A stretch of 64,000 bases of DNA from Cricetomys ansorgei. Its lineage: Eukaryota > Chordata > Mammalia > Rodentia > Nesomyidae. Numbering within the stretch: the stretch's first letter is position 1; every line of letters begins with the position of its first letter. The stretch spans positions 5,001 through 69,000 of the forward strand of contig JAMJFZ010003708.1 in the NCBI GenBank assembly GCA_026225945.1, given 5' to 3'. A program made the position numbers and the translations under genes. Below are positions 1 through 13,300 of the stretch, in pieces. The notes under the pieces are model-generated. The model worked only from the letters and a program-made list of their open reading frames with translations. It was not told the origin of the DNA and did no database searches.

Positions 1-3000
1 CTTCTCTCCTACAGCACATCCCGACTCCTTCCTCAGATCTACCCCACTCAACCCATTCTGGCTTCTCCCCAGAACACAGCAGTCCTCCCAGCTCCCACGG
101 CTGCCACTGGAACAGGATGCGGCATAACCAAATGGAAGCAGGTCTGCCAATCCCTACATCAAGGGTTAGACTACGCAACCGCAGGAGCAGAAGGGCCCCA
201 GGGGCAGGAAAAAGGGCCGGAGACTCCCCCACTCCAGCTTGTAGGAGTTCTGCAAGAACACCAAGCCATATAAGACGTATTTGGGGACCCTGCAGGTGTC
301 TGCCGCCTCAGTCTCTGTGGGCCCCAACGGTGTTGGTCGGTTGGTTCCGTGAGAACCCATCCTTGTCAGACTTTTGTTCCGCTCTACGCGCTGCCTTGTT
401 CTCTTGGCACGCGATATGACTTCTCAGTGTCCTGACTCTTCCTCCTGCAGAGCCGGACAGAACTGAGTCCGATTACTCAGAGATGTCTTAGACTACATGC
501 TCATTCACCGGTTCATCACTTTGTCTCCTGAACAAGTTGGGTTGTTTTTTTTTTTTTTCCAATTGGGGCAAAATGTATAAGATTTACCAGTTTAATCAGT
601 TGGGTGACACTAAGTGTCTTCACAGTATTGTATAGCTCTCAACAATGTCCATCTTCAGAACTTTATTATTCTCAAGTCAAAATAAGTTTTTTTAATGCTC
701 AGAAAGCAGGAACACATTAACCTAATTTTTATTATTATGCACGTAGAGCAATGTGCTTTTTAAAGGCCATTTTCTGTTGTTATAACAAAGCACTCAAAAC
801 TAAGCACTTAAAAAAAAAGACTTATTTAGCTTAGAATATTGAAGGTTGGTCGGGCGTGGAGGCGCACGCCTTAATCCCGCTACTCGAGAGGCAGAGGCAG
901 GCAGATCTCTATGAATTCAAAGCTAGCCTGGCCTACATGGTGATATTTTGTTTCAAAACTAAAACTAAAACCAAAACCAAACAAAACCTGAAGGTTTAAG
1001 AGCAAAGTGCAGGCGCCTTGGCAGAGGTTCCCGGGGCCGCTCAGACCGCCGTGCTGCGTCCACAAAGCCTGACTGGCAGCCTTCTGGAGAAGCAGAGAAA
1101 GGGCTGCAAAGTGCGTAAGAGGCCAAGAGAATGAAGGGCTCTCTCTCTCTCTCCCTCCTCCCCTTCCTTTCCTCCCTCGCTCTCTCCCTTATTTCCTCCT
1201 CCTTCCTTTATTTTTTGCACATACTACACGATGGCCCTGTGGCTTCTGCTCATTACAATGTGTCTCAGAAGAACTGACTGAGGTAGTGCCCATGACCCAG
1301 CTGCCTTCTGCTAGCCTCCTCTCTTCCAGGTTCTGCCACATCTCAACACCGCCATACTCCACAAGCATCTGACATGCGACCTTTGGGCGTGAAGTCAAAC
1401 TTGAAACTGCAGCAATACCCATAAATCATCTTGGCCAAAGCTGAGCATCATGGGACACACAGTACTAATATCAGATCAAACTATGTCTTCTAAAATTCCT
1501 TACTGAAACAATGAGGAAAAGTCAGGTCTACAGGAAAGGGAGAAAATATTTATGGACTTACTCTTGCTGGGTCTAAATCAGAGTAAGCCTTGACCATGGC
1601 CACAGGGTCTCAAACCCCCCTCAAGTCCTAAGAAGATGAAGATGAGCCTTTGTCATCTCTTCTGCGTCACTGCCAGATTTCTGTGGCATCCCAAGCCAGG
1701 TTACAGAATTAACTGGGAGAAGGAATGGGCGGATCCCCTTACTGCTGAGTAAGAGTCCTGAGCAGGGCTTCCCCAACTTGTCTCACCACCTGACTCATTT
1801 GGGCATTTATTAAACTCTCTGGTTCAGTACTGCTGGGTAGAGTATGAGAAACTGCCTGTTTAACACTGGCCTGGAATGACTCTTAGGGAAGAGCAAGTTT
1901 AGGGAAGAATGAATGGGAGCGTTACCTTAGCAAGGAGGGGCTGAGTGAGCTGCCTGCGGCTGCAAGATGGAGGCTCCTGGCAGACTCACTGCAGGCTCCT
2001 GGTAGCTACTCAGGCCACAGCGCTGCAGCTACAAACCCTTGCAGGGTCCTTGAGGCCCAGGCTGCTCTGTGTCTTCTGGTACTCCTTCCGATCTTCTACG
2101 GAATAGCTGAATACCATTGCCTCTTCCTTCCACTGCCAAGGCCTTAGATGATCCCGGGTTCTGGCAGCCCGTCCCTCTCTGGGTTCCCTGCAGTGGGGAG
2201 GAATGGCGATGAGACGTAGTCCTGATTTAGAACAAAAGAGCCATGTATTCCTTGGCCAGGTGTTAATTAGAGAATGGCTACAGACAGCTGGTGACATCAT
2301 ATTCTACCTTCGGATGCAGTTGGATCGTTTCATGGAAATAAGTTGTTCAGCTTATCTCTACGGAATCTGATGCAGTGTTTACAGAGGGCGACCCTGGATC
2401 CCTTCTGGTACAAGTCAGAGGTGTGGAGCGTGGAGGCTCATTTGGTCAGGCTGCTCCAGTGTCTCTACACCTACACAGCACCACAAGAGCCCCACAACCA
2501 CCTCCATGTGCGTCAGTAAGAAGGAAGATCAGGTGGGGGGGGTGCTGTTCAGATGGAGAGGCTTTGTTCTAACAGAGACAACTTGTGGAGCAGCACAGAG
2601 AGCTTTCATGGACACACAGTCCGGCAGCTAAGGAAAGGTCCCATGCTCCTTAGGTGTGGGGAACCCTGGGCTAACCCTGTCACATGGGCTTCTTCACTGC
2701 TTGTTTTGAAGCAAACCTTTAACACAACAATGCAGACTTCAGAACCCCACGAAATGAATACGATGACATTTCCTAAATTAAGTGAATTTATTATCAGTGC
2801 AGCCTCAACAGTTTCCCAGAGAAGACACTTGGGACATGCTGGAAAGGAGGACATTGGCTCTGAAGAGACAGGCAGCTGCCACCCCATTGTCCTTGGCTCC
2901 CTCACAGAGTCTGTCCTCACTGCCATGCACTTTGGGGTCAAGTGGTGGAGTACAATGGGTAAGTGTGCCAGATGTCTGGATTTTTATCTGGGATCTCCTA

Positions 3001-3440
3001 CTTATTAACTCCAGACATGTCGTCTGTCTGTTCTGTGCCTCAGGTGCCCACTGAAGAGGCTGTGGGAAGATCAGACAGAGACACGTGCTGGGCTATGGTT
3101 AAGCCATGGCAGCACTGTCTCCTGATGGGAGGAGGGTCTACTCATTTCTGGGCTTGATCTCCTGATGGTTAAGCCAGTGATTGCTCTGCTGGGCACAGTG
3201 AACTTGACTCTGGGAGTGCAGTAAACTGAAGTGGCATTTTGTGCTCAGAGCACCTGGGGACACAGCATTTAGTGAAGGCCAGGACAACGGGCCCACAAGG
3301 AAGGAAAACGATCACTAGACACAATGAAGAAAATAAGAGAATCAGGTCAACCTTGGGGTGTGATATATAGAAATACATACTTATGGAGCTCAGTAGTCAA
3401 GGGCTTGGCTAGATGCTTAAGTGACTCAGTAAATGCTTTT
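1..3440. other. Intergenic, no gene recognised (one B1 inside)
   Basis: I see no exon-like sequence apart from the B1 listed separately. The first 480 bases are moderately GC-rich and have short open frames on both strands, but their peptides are low-complexity and match no family I know. Bases 1139-1207 are an almost pure pyrimidine tract (CT repeats followed by CCT-rich sequence). The rest looks like ordinary unique or very old repeat-derived rodent DNA. Synteny places the window start between Homer2 and Ramac. Confidence 0.6.
848..990 (+). repeat. B1 SINE, 3'-truncated
   Basis: The sequence begins with a B1 head (CGGGCGTGGAGGCGCACGCC) and carries the GAGGCAGAGGCAGGCAGATC block. It breaks off soon after the AGCCTGGCCTACA segment into an A-rich CAAAACTAAAACTAAAACC tail. 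Confidence 0.9.
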
Positions 3441-3443
3441 TGC

Positions 3444-3725
3444 ACACACACATACATGCATACATACACACACAGACACGCAGACACAATACACACAGAC
3501 ACACACACACAGATACACATATACAACACACACACATACACACAGAGACACACACAATACACACAGACACATGTAGACACACAATACACACACAGACATA
3601 CATACACACACAACAACACACACACACACACACAGACAGAAGCACACAGACACATAGACACATACATAATACACACAGATGCACAGACATGTATACACAC
3701 AAACACACATATGCACGCACCCCAC
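3444..3725 (+). repeat. (CA)n-rich microsatellite
   Basis: This is an interrupted CA tract with many ACAGACAC and ATACAC variants. It keeps all frames open on both strands, which creates His/Thr-rich and Cys/Val-rich shadow peptides that are not genes. Confidence 0.97.
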
Positions 3726-3945
3726 AGGAGAAAAAAATAGAAGTCCTGAGTTCCACAGTTTCTTTCAGTGTTGGTTGTCACCAATGCATGAGATTGAAGC
3801 TCAGAAGCGAAGATCTTAGGGAGGGCGCAGGACGAGAAGGAACACTGGCCAACAGCTAAGGCTTCAGATCCCCAGCAAAGACCAAAATCAAAAGCCCCGC
3901 AGATTAACTAGAGGCCAGGCCCACCAGAGTACAATGGAAACTTCT

Positions 3946-4090
3946 ATTTGTTTTGAGACAGGGTCCCATTCTGTAGCCCAGGCTAGCCTGGAACTCACTA
4001 TGTAGTTCAGATTGACCCCCAACACGGGACAGTCTTCCTGTGTCAGCAGGAAGATGGCAGGATTAGGGCAGGAGCCACCACACCAGCTGG
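3946..4090 (-). repeat. Old B1 SINE
   Basis: Antisense B1 landmarks TTTTGAGACAGGGTCCC, TGTAGCCCAGGCTAGCCTGG and GGAGCCACCACACC are present. The middle is diverged. Confidence 0.8.
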
Positions 4091-5272
4091 AACAGAATCT
4101 CCATGTCCTGCAAACCCACAGAAGACCCGTCAAGCCCTGAAACAGAAGACTGTTGAACTGAACACGGAGCGTGATGAAGAGGGACCCAGGGTGTGTGAGA
4201 GACCGCCCCGTGGGCATCCGCCCCAGCCTCCACAAGCTCAAGACAGAGGTGTTAGCTGAAGCTACAGCGTAAGTATGGCTCCTAGGTGAGCACGGGGATG
4301 AGAAGCAGCCCGGGGTAGCAAGCAGCCTTTGAAAGGACAGCCTCATGGAGGCCATGAAGACCAGGCAATTCCTCTTCAACTTCAGACAGGAACTCTCCCA
4401 GAGATTTCAGGAGGGTTTGGGGAAAACTTAGGGTATCTAGTTCAGCAAATGACTTGAGAGGGTCCAAGGAGAGGCCTGTGTTTGGAGCCTGAGGAGAGTT
4501 CCTTATCAGCCCAGGACCTCCTCCCTAGGGCTCTGACAGACAGGCCCTTCGCTTCCTTTACAACGTGATTCTCATGAGGCCGGCCCTCACAGCACCTCTC
4601 ACTCTAACCTCGGGCCACACTGGACCCTGCTGACTCACACTTCTTTTTTTGTCTTCAGTTCCAACCCTGTTTCCCATACGACTCCGTGAATGACTGTGCC
4701 ATTGTTCTTTCTCTTGGAGAATCTATTTCAGGGGCAGGCAGTGGACGGTCTGTAGTTGTGTGAGCTATTATTACCCAGGCGCACCGCAAGCTTTTATAGC
4801 TTTCACTTCAAAAGTAAAGAGGACAAATGAACTGAGTGACACCTTGCCAGGTGGCTTCTCCAAGCGGAATAATACCCTTCCTGAAGACGGCAGTGTAGGA
4901 AAAGAAACCGGACAGCGGTCCGGATCACCCAGCTTGCCGAGCAGCTTTGCATGGAGTGCTGTTCAACAACAGTTTTGATGAAGCTAATATGTGGATTAGA
5001 TAAGATACCCCCAGCCCTGTCCGCTAAAAAATAGCTAAATAACAATTCTTGACCTTGGCGATATTACACCCCGCTTGGCGATATTTATTGAGTACCGTCT
5101 GCTACCCAAAGCCTGCTGGAGACCTAGTCTCTGGGCCGAGTAGCACCAAGACGCCCGGACGGTCACTGGCGAGAAGCAGGTCGCTCAGCAGGTCTCTCAT
5201 CCTAAATTAATAAGCAGACGGTGATTTACTAAGAGCGTTGTGAGTTTTGGTTAACAATAGTCAGGTTTTTGG

Positions 5273-5427
5273 GTTTTTTTTTTTTGTCTTTTGAGACAGG
5301 GTTTCTCTGTGTAGCCCTGGCTGTCCTGGAACTCACAGTGTAGACCAGGCTTGCCAAGAACTCAGAGATCCACCTGCTTCTGCCTCCAAAGTGCTGGGGT
5401 TAAAGGTGTGCACCGCCATACCTGGAC
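5273..5427 (-). repeat. B1 SINE
   Basis: This is a nearly full-length antisense B1. A poly-T start leads into TTTGAGACAGGGTTTCTCTG and it ends with GTGCTGGGGTTAAAGGTGTG. Confidence 0.95.
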
Positions 5428-7002
5428 AAAAATCAGTTCTTAGCAACACTGATTTCTGGAACTTCTCAGCTCATGCCTGAGCGCTGGATCATGCCGGCGC
5501 TATGGGCAATTAAAATTCTTTGACAGGAGTGGAGCATAAAAAATCCCATGTCTCCCCCTGTGTCCTAAATTCCCACAGGGTACTGGGATGATTTTCGTTC
5601 AAACACATCAGTAACTCCTGCCCCTTCTCTCTCAAGAATTCTGAAGCAGAAGAGAGGGGAAGAGAGTCAGAGAGACAGACAAGGAGAAAGTGGTTGAGGA
5701 AATACAGCCACGAGGCCGCCACTTTCTGACACTGGGGTTTTTCCCAGGTGGAATTTATGCATTTATCCATATAGATGTAACAATATATACTTACAGAATA
5801 ATAGGTCATAAACTAGAAAGGGAACTGGAGGGAGACAGGAGAGGTTGGAGAGAGGAGAGGAAGGTGAGGAAATAGTTATGTTTTGTTTGAATAAAAATTA
5901 AATTAAAACCAGCAACAAAAAAGGTGTTTAGAAAATAAACTTGGTGTATCTACCATTTTCTATTTCCCTGTAGTATATAAAAGATGTGTGTGTGTGTGTG
6001 TGTGTGTGTATTCCTTCATTTTTAAAAAGTCCAAACAGTGTATCTGTGGTTTGCACAATTGCTGTCTCCCAGTCTGTCCGTCCTCATTTTGGTATGTGCT
6101 CCATGTTGTTCACAAAGAGGAAATACAGCCAAGGACAGGGTAGCAGTTATGATTGCACAGGTGTACCATCCTTGAAACCACAGGTTTTGTTTGTGTCCAG
6201 GGCGGTAGGTGAGGAGCATCTACATAACACAGTGATTGACACAGGCTGATTCTGTCATTCATTCAACCTTATCCTTCTGTGACGAAAAACAAAACACAGA
6301 ACGGAAATTATTTTTAAAAGGCTTGATGGTCACAGCTCTGAAGGCGGAGCACAGGAATACAGCCTGATTGGCTGGCTAGCTTTAGTCTGCCATTGCTCCG
6401 TAGGTGCACCTTTGACTGTGAAATCATTTTTAAATTCAAGTAGATTTTAGAGGATCCTTGGAATCAAGAAATTACAGCTCTTGCTACCAATCTCTGACTT
6501 TGTAAAATCAGCACAGTCCTGGAGCAGAGCAGTACCTCCAAACTTCCTCATGGAAGAAGAAAATGGATATGGGGACTACCCATTTCCAACACAGCCATTG
6601 TTGATACTGTGACCATCACACACTGAACTTTGAGTTAGATGTCTGCTTGCCGAGGTCTCTGTATGAACTCCAGACTTCCTCTGTGCCCCGAGGTCATCAT
6701 CCTGGGGCTTCAGTCATGGTTTGGCTCTTGGTCCAGAGCTCTTTTCCTTTCCTGCCCTTTCTCTTCCTTTGTTTCTTTCCCGTCTCCCTCCAGGGTGTTT
6801 TTACAGAGAATTCACTCACTGTTCGTGGGCAATGAGTTGTGGTGAACTTATGGGCTTGTGATGTGTTTTAGAACATTTCTATCACTTCCCCAGACTCCAT
6901 ACTCATTTGTAATCAATCCCCTCCTGCATCTTACCCTGTCAACCCCATCTGCTTTCTGTCTCTCTTGGTTTCTTCTGTGAACAAAAGCCGGTCCTAGTGA
7001 GT

Positions 7003-7312
7003 TCCCTTTCTTAAGGGAAGAAGGGATTTATTTCATCTTACATGTCCAGATCATCATCCACCACTGAGGGAAGTCAGGTCATAAAGCGGGAACCTGGACC
7101 AGAAACCATGGAGGGATGCTGCTCTCTGGCTCATGCTTAGCATTTCTATCCAACCCAGGGCCACTCACCGGAGAATGGTGCCACCCACAGTGGTCTGGGC
7201 CCTTATTCATCAATTAATAATCAAGAGAATCCTTCACATACATCCCTACAGCATTTCTTAATTGTGGGTTCCCCTCGTAGGCTCTAGACTGTGTCAAGTT
7301 AAGGGTTAAAGC
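7003..7312 (-). repeat. Rodent interspersed repeat (RMER-like), partial
   Basis: The order of landmarks is the same as in the elements at 12112 and 16022: a GAAGGGATTTATTTC start, a CATCATCCACCACTGAGGGA block, a GTGCCACCCACAGTGGTCTG block and a TGTGTCAAGTTA end. I recognise the family as a common muroid repeat but am not sure of its library name. Orientation is uncertain. Confidence 0.6.
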
Positions 7313-8524
7313 TCACTAGGACACTATGCAAGAAACCTGTACCCCTGCCTCCGGGTGCAGTGGTCCCTAGTTATGAATGTGAGAGGCGCATTCCTCAGTT
7401 CTTTCCGTTCATGCCTGTATGCCTTAGGAAGGTGTGGGCAGGCTGCTCACAGGAAGCATTCAAGTGGAAATAGGGTGGGAAATTCTTAGGCCAGCAGTCA
7501 AGGTTGGGGAGGTGGAGACTGCCTCTGGTGCGGCCGCAGCGGGATCAGGACCTGAGTGACAGTCTTCAGCCCCGGCAAGGTAGCTTCCTGCGGCTGGTTT
7601 GAATGGTGGTACAAACTGTTTTGGAGCACAAATAAGTGAATTCAGTTCTCTGTGCGCTGGACCTAGTGGACATCTCACTCTGAGAGCGGTCACGACGGCA
7701 GTCTCTGGGTCCACGGCCATAAGGCAGGACAGAGGCAGGCAGGCGTGTCAGCCCTGTCTCACTTGCTTTCCCTTGCTTCAGGGATAAAGCAAAAGGAACT
7801 ATGAACGTGCCACCTGGACTCCAGAGAGATGCTGAGCCCCGGCTCAAGTAGTCTAAAACCAAAGCAAAGTGCTTCACCCATGCTCGAGGACATCTGCATT
7901 CTAATCTCAGCACACAACAGTCTGAACCAGCCAGCCACGCAGCTCCCAGTTCCCAGAACTAGAGCCCCAGCGTGCTCCGTAATCTCCTCGGGGTCTACAG
8001 AGGACACAAGCTCAACCCCATCTTTCCTGGTGACTTGTATGACCTTAGGCAAATTACCCATCAACATTTGCTATTTCTTTATAGCTTAGATCACGGAAAA
8101 TAATAATCTCATTTCAGAACTCCGGGAGCAGAAAAATACGTTTGTCAACGTCACTTGTCTGCTTGGAGTCAAAGCCCTCTCCACCTAAACACACTGATCT
8201 CCACAGAGCATGAGCTCTGCACCAGCCCGACAGGATGGTGTGGGTGTGTGTGGTGTAGCGGCAGGGTCAATGCTCAACAATGGCCACGGGACACCGTGCG
8301 ATCTGAGAAGTGCGTTTCCACAAGTGAGCCCAGATCACAGCTCATGTTCCAAATATGACCAGGACAGGACCACACAGGGCTCCTGACGGGAGGTGGGAGA
8401 GAGGATCAGTCAGGAGTTCTGAAGTGGCTTGCGGATTGTGGAGAACAGAGCAGTTGCTGGAGTCCTTCTCCACCAGATTCAGCCGAAGAATGGCCAGTCT
8501 CCACCCCAGCCACCTATCCTCAGC

Positions 8525-8740
8525 AGTGTGTATGTGTATGTGTGTATATATGTGTGTATGTGTGTATATATGTGTGTATATGTGCATGTGTGTGTATATA
8601 TGTGTGTATATGTATGTGTGCATGTGTGTGTGTATATATGTATGTGTGTGTATGTATGTGTATGTGTGTATGTGTGTATGTGTGTATATGTGTATGTGTA
8701 TGCATGTGCGTATGTATATGTATATGTGTGTGTGTATAAG
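8525..8740 (+). repeat. (TG/TATG)n microsatellite
   Basis: TGTGTATG and TGTGTATATA motifs alternate over about 215 bp. Both strands are open in every frame only because of the repeat. Confidence 0.97.
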
Positions 8741-10829
8741 CTTGTTCAAGTCACCAGTCCCTTTGCTTTGCTCTCATCTCTTCATCCTGCAGGAACGCCC
8801 TCTATACTTGTGGATCTGGTAGGAATTACTTTTCTGGGTCTTATTAAGCTATCATAAGCTATCTTACAGAATGGAGACACACAGATGTTACATCATATCT
8901 ATCTCTTAAGGTTTGTGTTATACATTTTTTTGCTTTTTCTCCACATCCCAAGATGCTAGGCCTGAAAGTAAAATAGATACCAACAAGTATTTGTAGAATT
9001 AAAGCTAGGTGCGGTCACGGTCTTAAGAATATTCAGATCGGAGGCTTTCTCCTGGAGTTCCCTCAGAACAGAAACAACATTTTAGATGAATGACATAACT
9101 TTGTGTTTAGTTTATAAAAATGAGCAAATTAAAATGCCACACTGAAGGAGAAAGCCTTTTCTGCAGAGAAATGTGCTTACAGCTCATTTCTGCCCATGGG
9201 GTTGAGTCACAGGATGGTTGTTAAACAACTACCTAGGAAGTTCTCACAGCTCACGCCTTTTCAGAGGGAACATATGGGACCCACCATCAGGTGCAAGGGG
9301 TGGCTGTGACACTCTGATACCAGCTCTGCTTACGCTCCTGAGCCTCTTGGATGCTTCACCTTCGTTCTGACTCACTGTCTTAAATGTTTACTTGCGTATC
9401 TGCCAACGGTTTGAATTGATGCTTCAACTGTTTGGACCATCTGCTAAGGGAGAACTTTGAGATTATGTCACAGTGTTTGGAATCATAAGTAATACAGTTT
9501 GGGAGTTGGAAGAGACCTTGGAAATCAGCAAGTCTAAGCCTTTCATTCATACATTCGCAAACATTGCTTTTCTTCTGCGTGGCAGCCCCAGAACTGGGTG
9601 CTGGATGGAGGACGTCTGCCACACATAGAGCCTGGACTCCTGGCACTTGTGTTCTAGCAGGGAAGATGTATGTAAAAATGTCACTGGCAACTGTAAATGA
9701 AACTAGATGTTGCTGTCAGCACAGTCTGATACCTCCTCAAAGCCCCAGAGATCTCCAACTCAGTGCAGCCAGGATCTTGATTTGCAACATAGGAATCTCA
9801 GGGCGAGTCAGAGTAGAACAAAACTTGTGAGTATACTGACTGAAAAGGAGAGCAGGACACACTTGAAGGGACTTGCAGTGTGTGTTAGGACACTCCTGTG
9901 TGCCTCAGCAGCAGCTTTGGCTGTGACTGGGAGCTCTGAAGCTACGTGTTTGTACTCCTATTTTCAAAGTCACAGAATTCTGTCCTTAAAGAGGAGCCTT
10001 ACACACTGGGAAGGCCTTCCTGTCGAGAAGGGGGTATACTGGTAAAACGTCAATCAAAAGAAGTCCTGCACACAGGTCACTGGAGGCTTGGACTTGAGCC
10101 ATGGTTCTTCTGCCCTTTACGACCTCATTGGTGGTGTTTCTCAGGAAGGAGTGTGGTGCTTTAGCGGGTATTCTGGTTAGTGGTGTTGAAATTCCTGGGT
10201 GCCAGCCAGTGGGAGTTAGAGATCAGAACCAGGATTGCGAGGGAACAGTTTTTTTTCATGTCCCTCTAACTCTGACTAAATACTACCTAACTCCTACCTC
10301 AAAAACAGATTCAAATAAAGTGAAGCAGACACATAAAACGTGAGCCTTGGATATACAGCTGGGTGGTTACTGTAGAATAAGGAAGCGAGTGGGAAAAGAT
10401 TTACCAGATGTAAAGCAGGAGGCTGGTCAGACTGAGGAGCATTAACTGAGTGCCAGCTTCACCTCAGGTTGCCAGACTCTGTGCTAATTGCTAACGATGT
10501 GACAGATACAGGCCCAACTCAAAGAGTTTATGGTTTAGGTGGATGTAGATGAGTCACAAACGATTGTGACAACTTGTAACTATATATGTGAAAAACACGA
10601 GAGGAAATGGCCAGTTCTACCTGGAGATAGGGATGGTGTTTCAGAAGACCTCCTGGGAAGGAGGAGTCTGGAGTTTTCCAGGAGGAGAGGCCAGCACCGA
10701 CACAGAAGGAACAGCATGTGTACGGCACAGCATGAGGTCTGCCGGGAACCTTACAGTTTTACGTGGATGTGCACTTAGCTCTTTTAGGGAGAGGGGTAGG
10801 TCAGGACAGACTTAGATTTGTTTATTCGC

Positions 10830-10905
10830 AGTGCTTAGGGTTGGAGCCCCTCTCCCCCGTTTTGTGCACTCTAGGGTAGTGTTCTACCACTGAGCTGTAC
10901 CCTGG
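10830..10905 (-). repeat. ID-related tRNA-like SINE fragment
   Basis: Read on the minus strand it contains GGTACAGCTCAGTGGTAGAA, the A-box region of the rodent ID/B4 head. Confidence 0.65.
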
Positions 10906-10986
10906 TACTAGCTAAACCTTGACATATTGTGCATTATACTTTAAGAAGTTTGGACTGAATCCTAGAAGCAATTATCTGTCAATAAA

Positions 10987-11050
10987 AGGGGCTAGAGATG
11001 TAGCTCCGTTGGAGGAGTGCTCATCTAACAGAGGTTTGATTTCTGGCCCT
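10987..11050 (+). repeat. ID-related tRNA-like SINE fragment
   Basis: GGGGCTAGAGATGTAGCTCC followed by GGAGGAGTGCTCATCTAACA matches the general form of an ID head. Confidence 0.6.
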
Positions 11051-12111
11051 GGGGTGAGGCACAAAGTCACTAAGAGGATAGATCATGGTGCAGATGTCAA
11101 CATCTGAGCTGGCTGGTAGATAACATGAAACAGGTGTGTTATTATCAAGTCTGTATATTTGGTAATAACAAAGTAAGAACACTTGTCCAGTGAATACAAG
11201 GGTTAGTTAGAAGCTGTCGCCACATTCTGTATAAGAAATGACAGGAGCCAGAACTCAGAGTGACACACAGAAGAGGAGCGGACCGACAGAACAGATGCCC
11301 AGGGGCTGAAGTCCATGGCACAGGGGAGGAGCTGGGTGTGTGTGGTGAGAAAAGAGAAGATTCGAGAAGCCTGCTGGGCATCGGTAACTGGAAGGAAGAA
11401 TTCCTTATGAAATGGAACGCAAACAGGTTCCAGAAGAAAGGTGAATGCTCATTTAGACATATCTTGCAGATGCCTGCTGGAAATCCAGATGGAAATTTCT
11501 AGTATGCAGGAGTATTTATGAGTCTGACTGGAGATATCCATCACTGAGTTATCAGCAGAGATGGAAGCCGAAGCCACGTGGGGACAGACTGCACAGACAG
11601 CACAGGAGAGTGAATGCAGGGTCGTGGAGACATCAGTATTTCAGGGTGCTGTGCGGCTGTTTCCTCAAGGTTGGCATGACCATTGCCATCTTGATTCAGA
11701 GCAGCTGAGCTTACCCACACTCGACCCTTACAAGACCAGGCCCACTAACATAACATCACGGAGGTTAGGATGGGGCATATATCCCAGAGGATAAGAATAT
11801 ATAATACAGAATTTCTTGGAGGAAGAGAAGACCCTTTGGTGGTGTGGCTATCTGTAAGTGCCCAGACTCCTGCGAGTAACCACTCGCCCATGCTCTCTTG
11901 TAAATAACCCCATTGTTTCATTGCTTCACAAGCTAGCTGGGTGGAAGAGCTTCTCTACCATTGTTCCCCTTTCTGTCTGTGGTGAGTAGAAATAGACTCC
12001 CCCAGTAAGTCAGTCAACAAAGAGCAAATAGAGGAAGACTCATCCAAGGACACAGAGAAGTGTGCTGTGTGCAAACGATTAATTTTCTGCATATTGTGAT
12101 GTTAAGCCTGG

Positions 12112-12452
12112 ATATTAGTTACTTTTCTCATTGCTGTAAACAATACTTGACAAAGGCAACTTAGGAAGGAATGGTTTACACTTGTGAACAGGGTTCATGT
12201 CTTGATGGGCTGTCCATCACAGGGAAGGCACACGTGTGGCAGGAGTATGATCACATGGTGTCCACAGCCAAGGAGCAGACAGCAACCGCTATGGGTGCTT
12301 AACTTCTCCTACTCATTCAGTCTAGACCCAGCTATGGAGTAGCACCACCAACACCAGTCACGCCTTTGAGACGCCCTCACAAACATCCAGAGACGGGCTT
12401 CCTAGACAGCTCCAAATCCCATCCAGCTGACAACTGGGATTAATCATCACAA
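12112..12452 (-). repeat. Rodent interspersed repeat (RMER-like)
   Basis: It starts with TTAGTTACTTTTCTCATTGC, then ACAAAGGCAACTTAGGAAGG, and ends with GACAACTGGGATTAATCATC. These are the terminal signatures of a common muroid interspersed family; the subfamily name is uncertain. The neighbouring copy at 16022 has the same start. Confidence 0.7.
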
Positions 12453-12456
12453 GATC

Positions 12457-12683
12457 TTTTCTTTTCCTTTTTGAGACAGGATTTTATGCAGCCCACAGGG
12501 GCCTCGTTCTTACTGGGTAGTTGAGATGACTTTGAATTTCTGACCCTTCGGCCTCCACTTCTCACAAGGGCTGCTTATAGGCATGCGCTGCTATGCTTGG
12601 TTTCATTGAGAACTGGGAATGGAACCTGAGATCTCACAGACCTCATACGTGCAAGCACTATGCCGAGTTACATCCCCAGCCCA
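12457..12683 (-). repeat. B4 SINE (B1-ID fusion)
   Basis: An antisense B1 body (TTTTTGAGACAGGATTTTAT to GCATGCGCTGCTATGC) is followed directly by an antisense ID head (GCCGAGTTACATCCCCAGCC). That head-to-body order defines B4. A polypurine (GGAGGA)n stretch follows at 12699-12740. Confidence 0.8.
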
Positions 12684-13049
12684 ATCATCATGTCTTTAGA
12701 AGAGGAGGAGGAGAAGGAAGGGGAGGAAAAGGAGACAGCAGATGCAGAGGCCCAGGGCCAGATATTGTGTAGAGCTCAGAGAACCCTGCAGAAGAGGGGG
12801 AGGAGGGATTTCCAGAGCCATAGGGGTCAAAGACCAGGAGAACAAGCCCCACAGAGTGACCATCACTGACCATAACTCTTAGATGGTCACAGAGCCTGAA
12901 GCAGCAGACATGGAGCCTGCAGGGTCCCCCAAATATATCTTGAGGTTGTCTGGCTTGGAGCTCTTGCAGAACTCACTGGAGTAGGGGGGTGTCTCTGGCC
13001 CTTTTGCTTGCCCTTGGAACCTTCTTCCTCTTGCTGGGTTGCCTAGTCC

Positions 13050-13300
13050 ACCCTTGAAGTTGGGATTAGTGCTTGACCCTGTTCCATCTTGTTGTGCCCT
13101 CTTTGAGCAGTAAACCTGGGAGGACTGCTCTTTTCTGGGGAAAGGTGGGGGTGGGGGTGGGGAGGGTACAGGGCTAGATCTGTGGAAGAACAGAGATGCG
13201 GAGAGCTGGGAGGATTGGAGAGAGAGGAGGAAGGGGGTCGGGATGTATTATTTGAGAGAAGAAAAATAAATAAAGAAAAGAAAGAAAGAAAATTTTCTGA
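13050..13300 (+). mobile_element. LINE-1 3'-end fragment
   Basis: A run of G-rich and GGAGAG-rich sequence (GGTGGGGGTGGGGGTGGGGA) ends in an A-rich (GAAAAATAAATAAAG) tail. This is typical of rodent L1 3' UTRs. No ORF2 sequence is attached. Confidence 0.55.

Larger units (their letters stand above)
4091..8523. other. Intergenic, no gene recognised
   Basis: Apart from the repeats listed separately I see no coding exon. Bases 5790-5920 have the purine-rich, A-terminated look of a LINE-1 3' end. Bases 5986-6010 are a short (TG)n. Bases 8030-8110 (TGTATGACCTTAGGCAAATT) look like a worn MIR fragment. Confidence 0.55.
8741..12111. other. Intergenic, no gene recognised
   Basis: No coding exon is visible. 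Bases 10440-10545 (AACTGAGTGCCAGCTTCACC, then CTGTGCTAATTGC) resemble an ancient mammalian MIR/L2-type repeat. Two tRNA-like ID-related fragments are listed separately. The remaining open frames are short and low in information. Confidence 0.55.
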
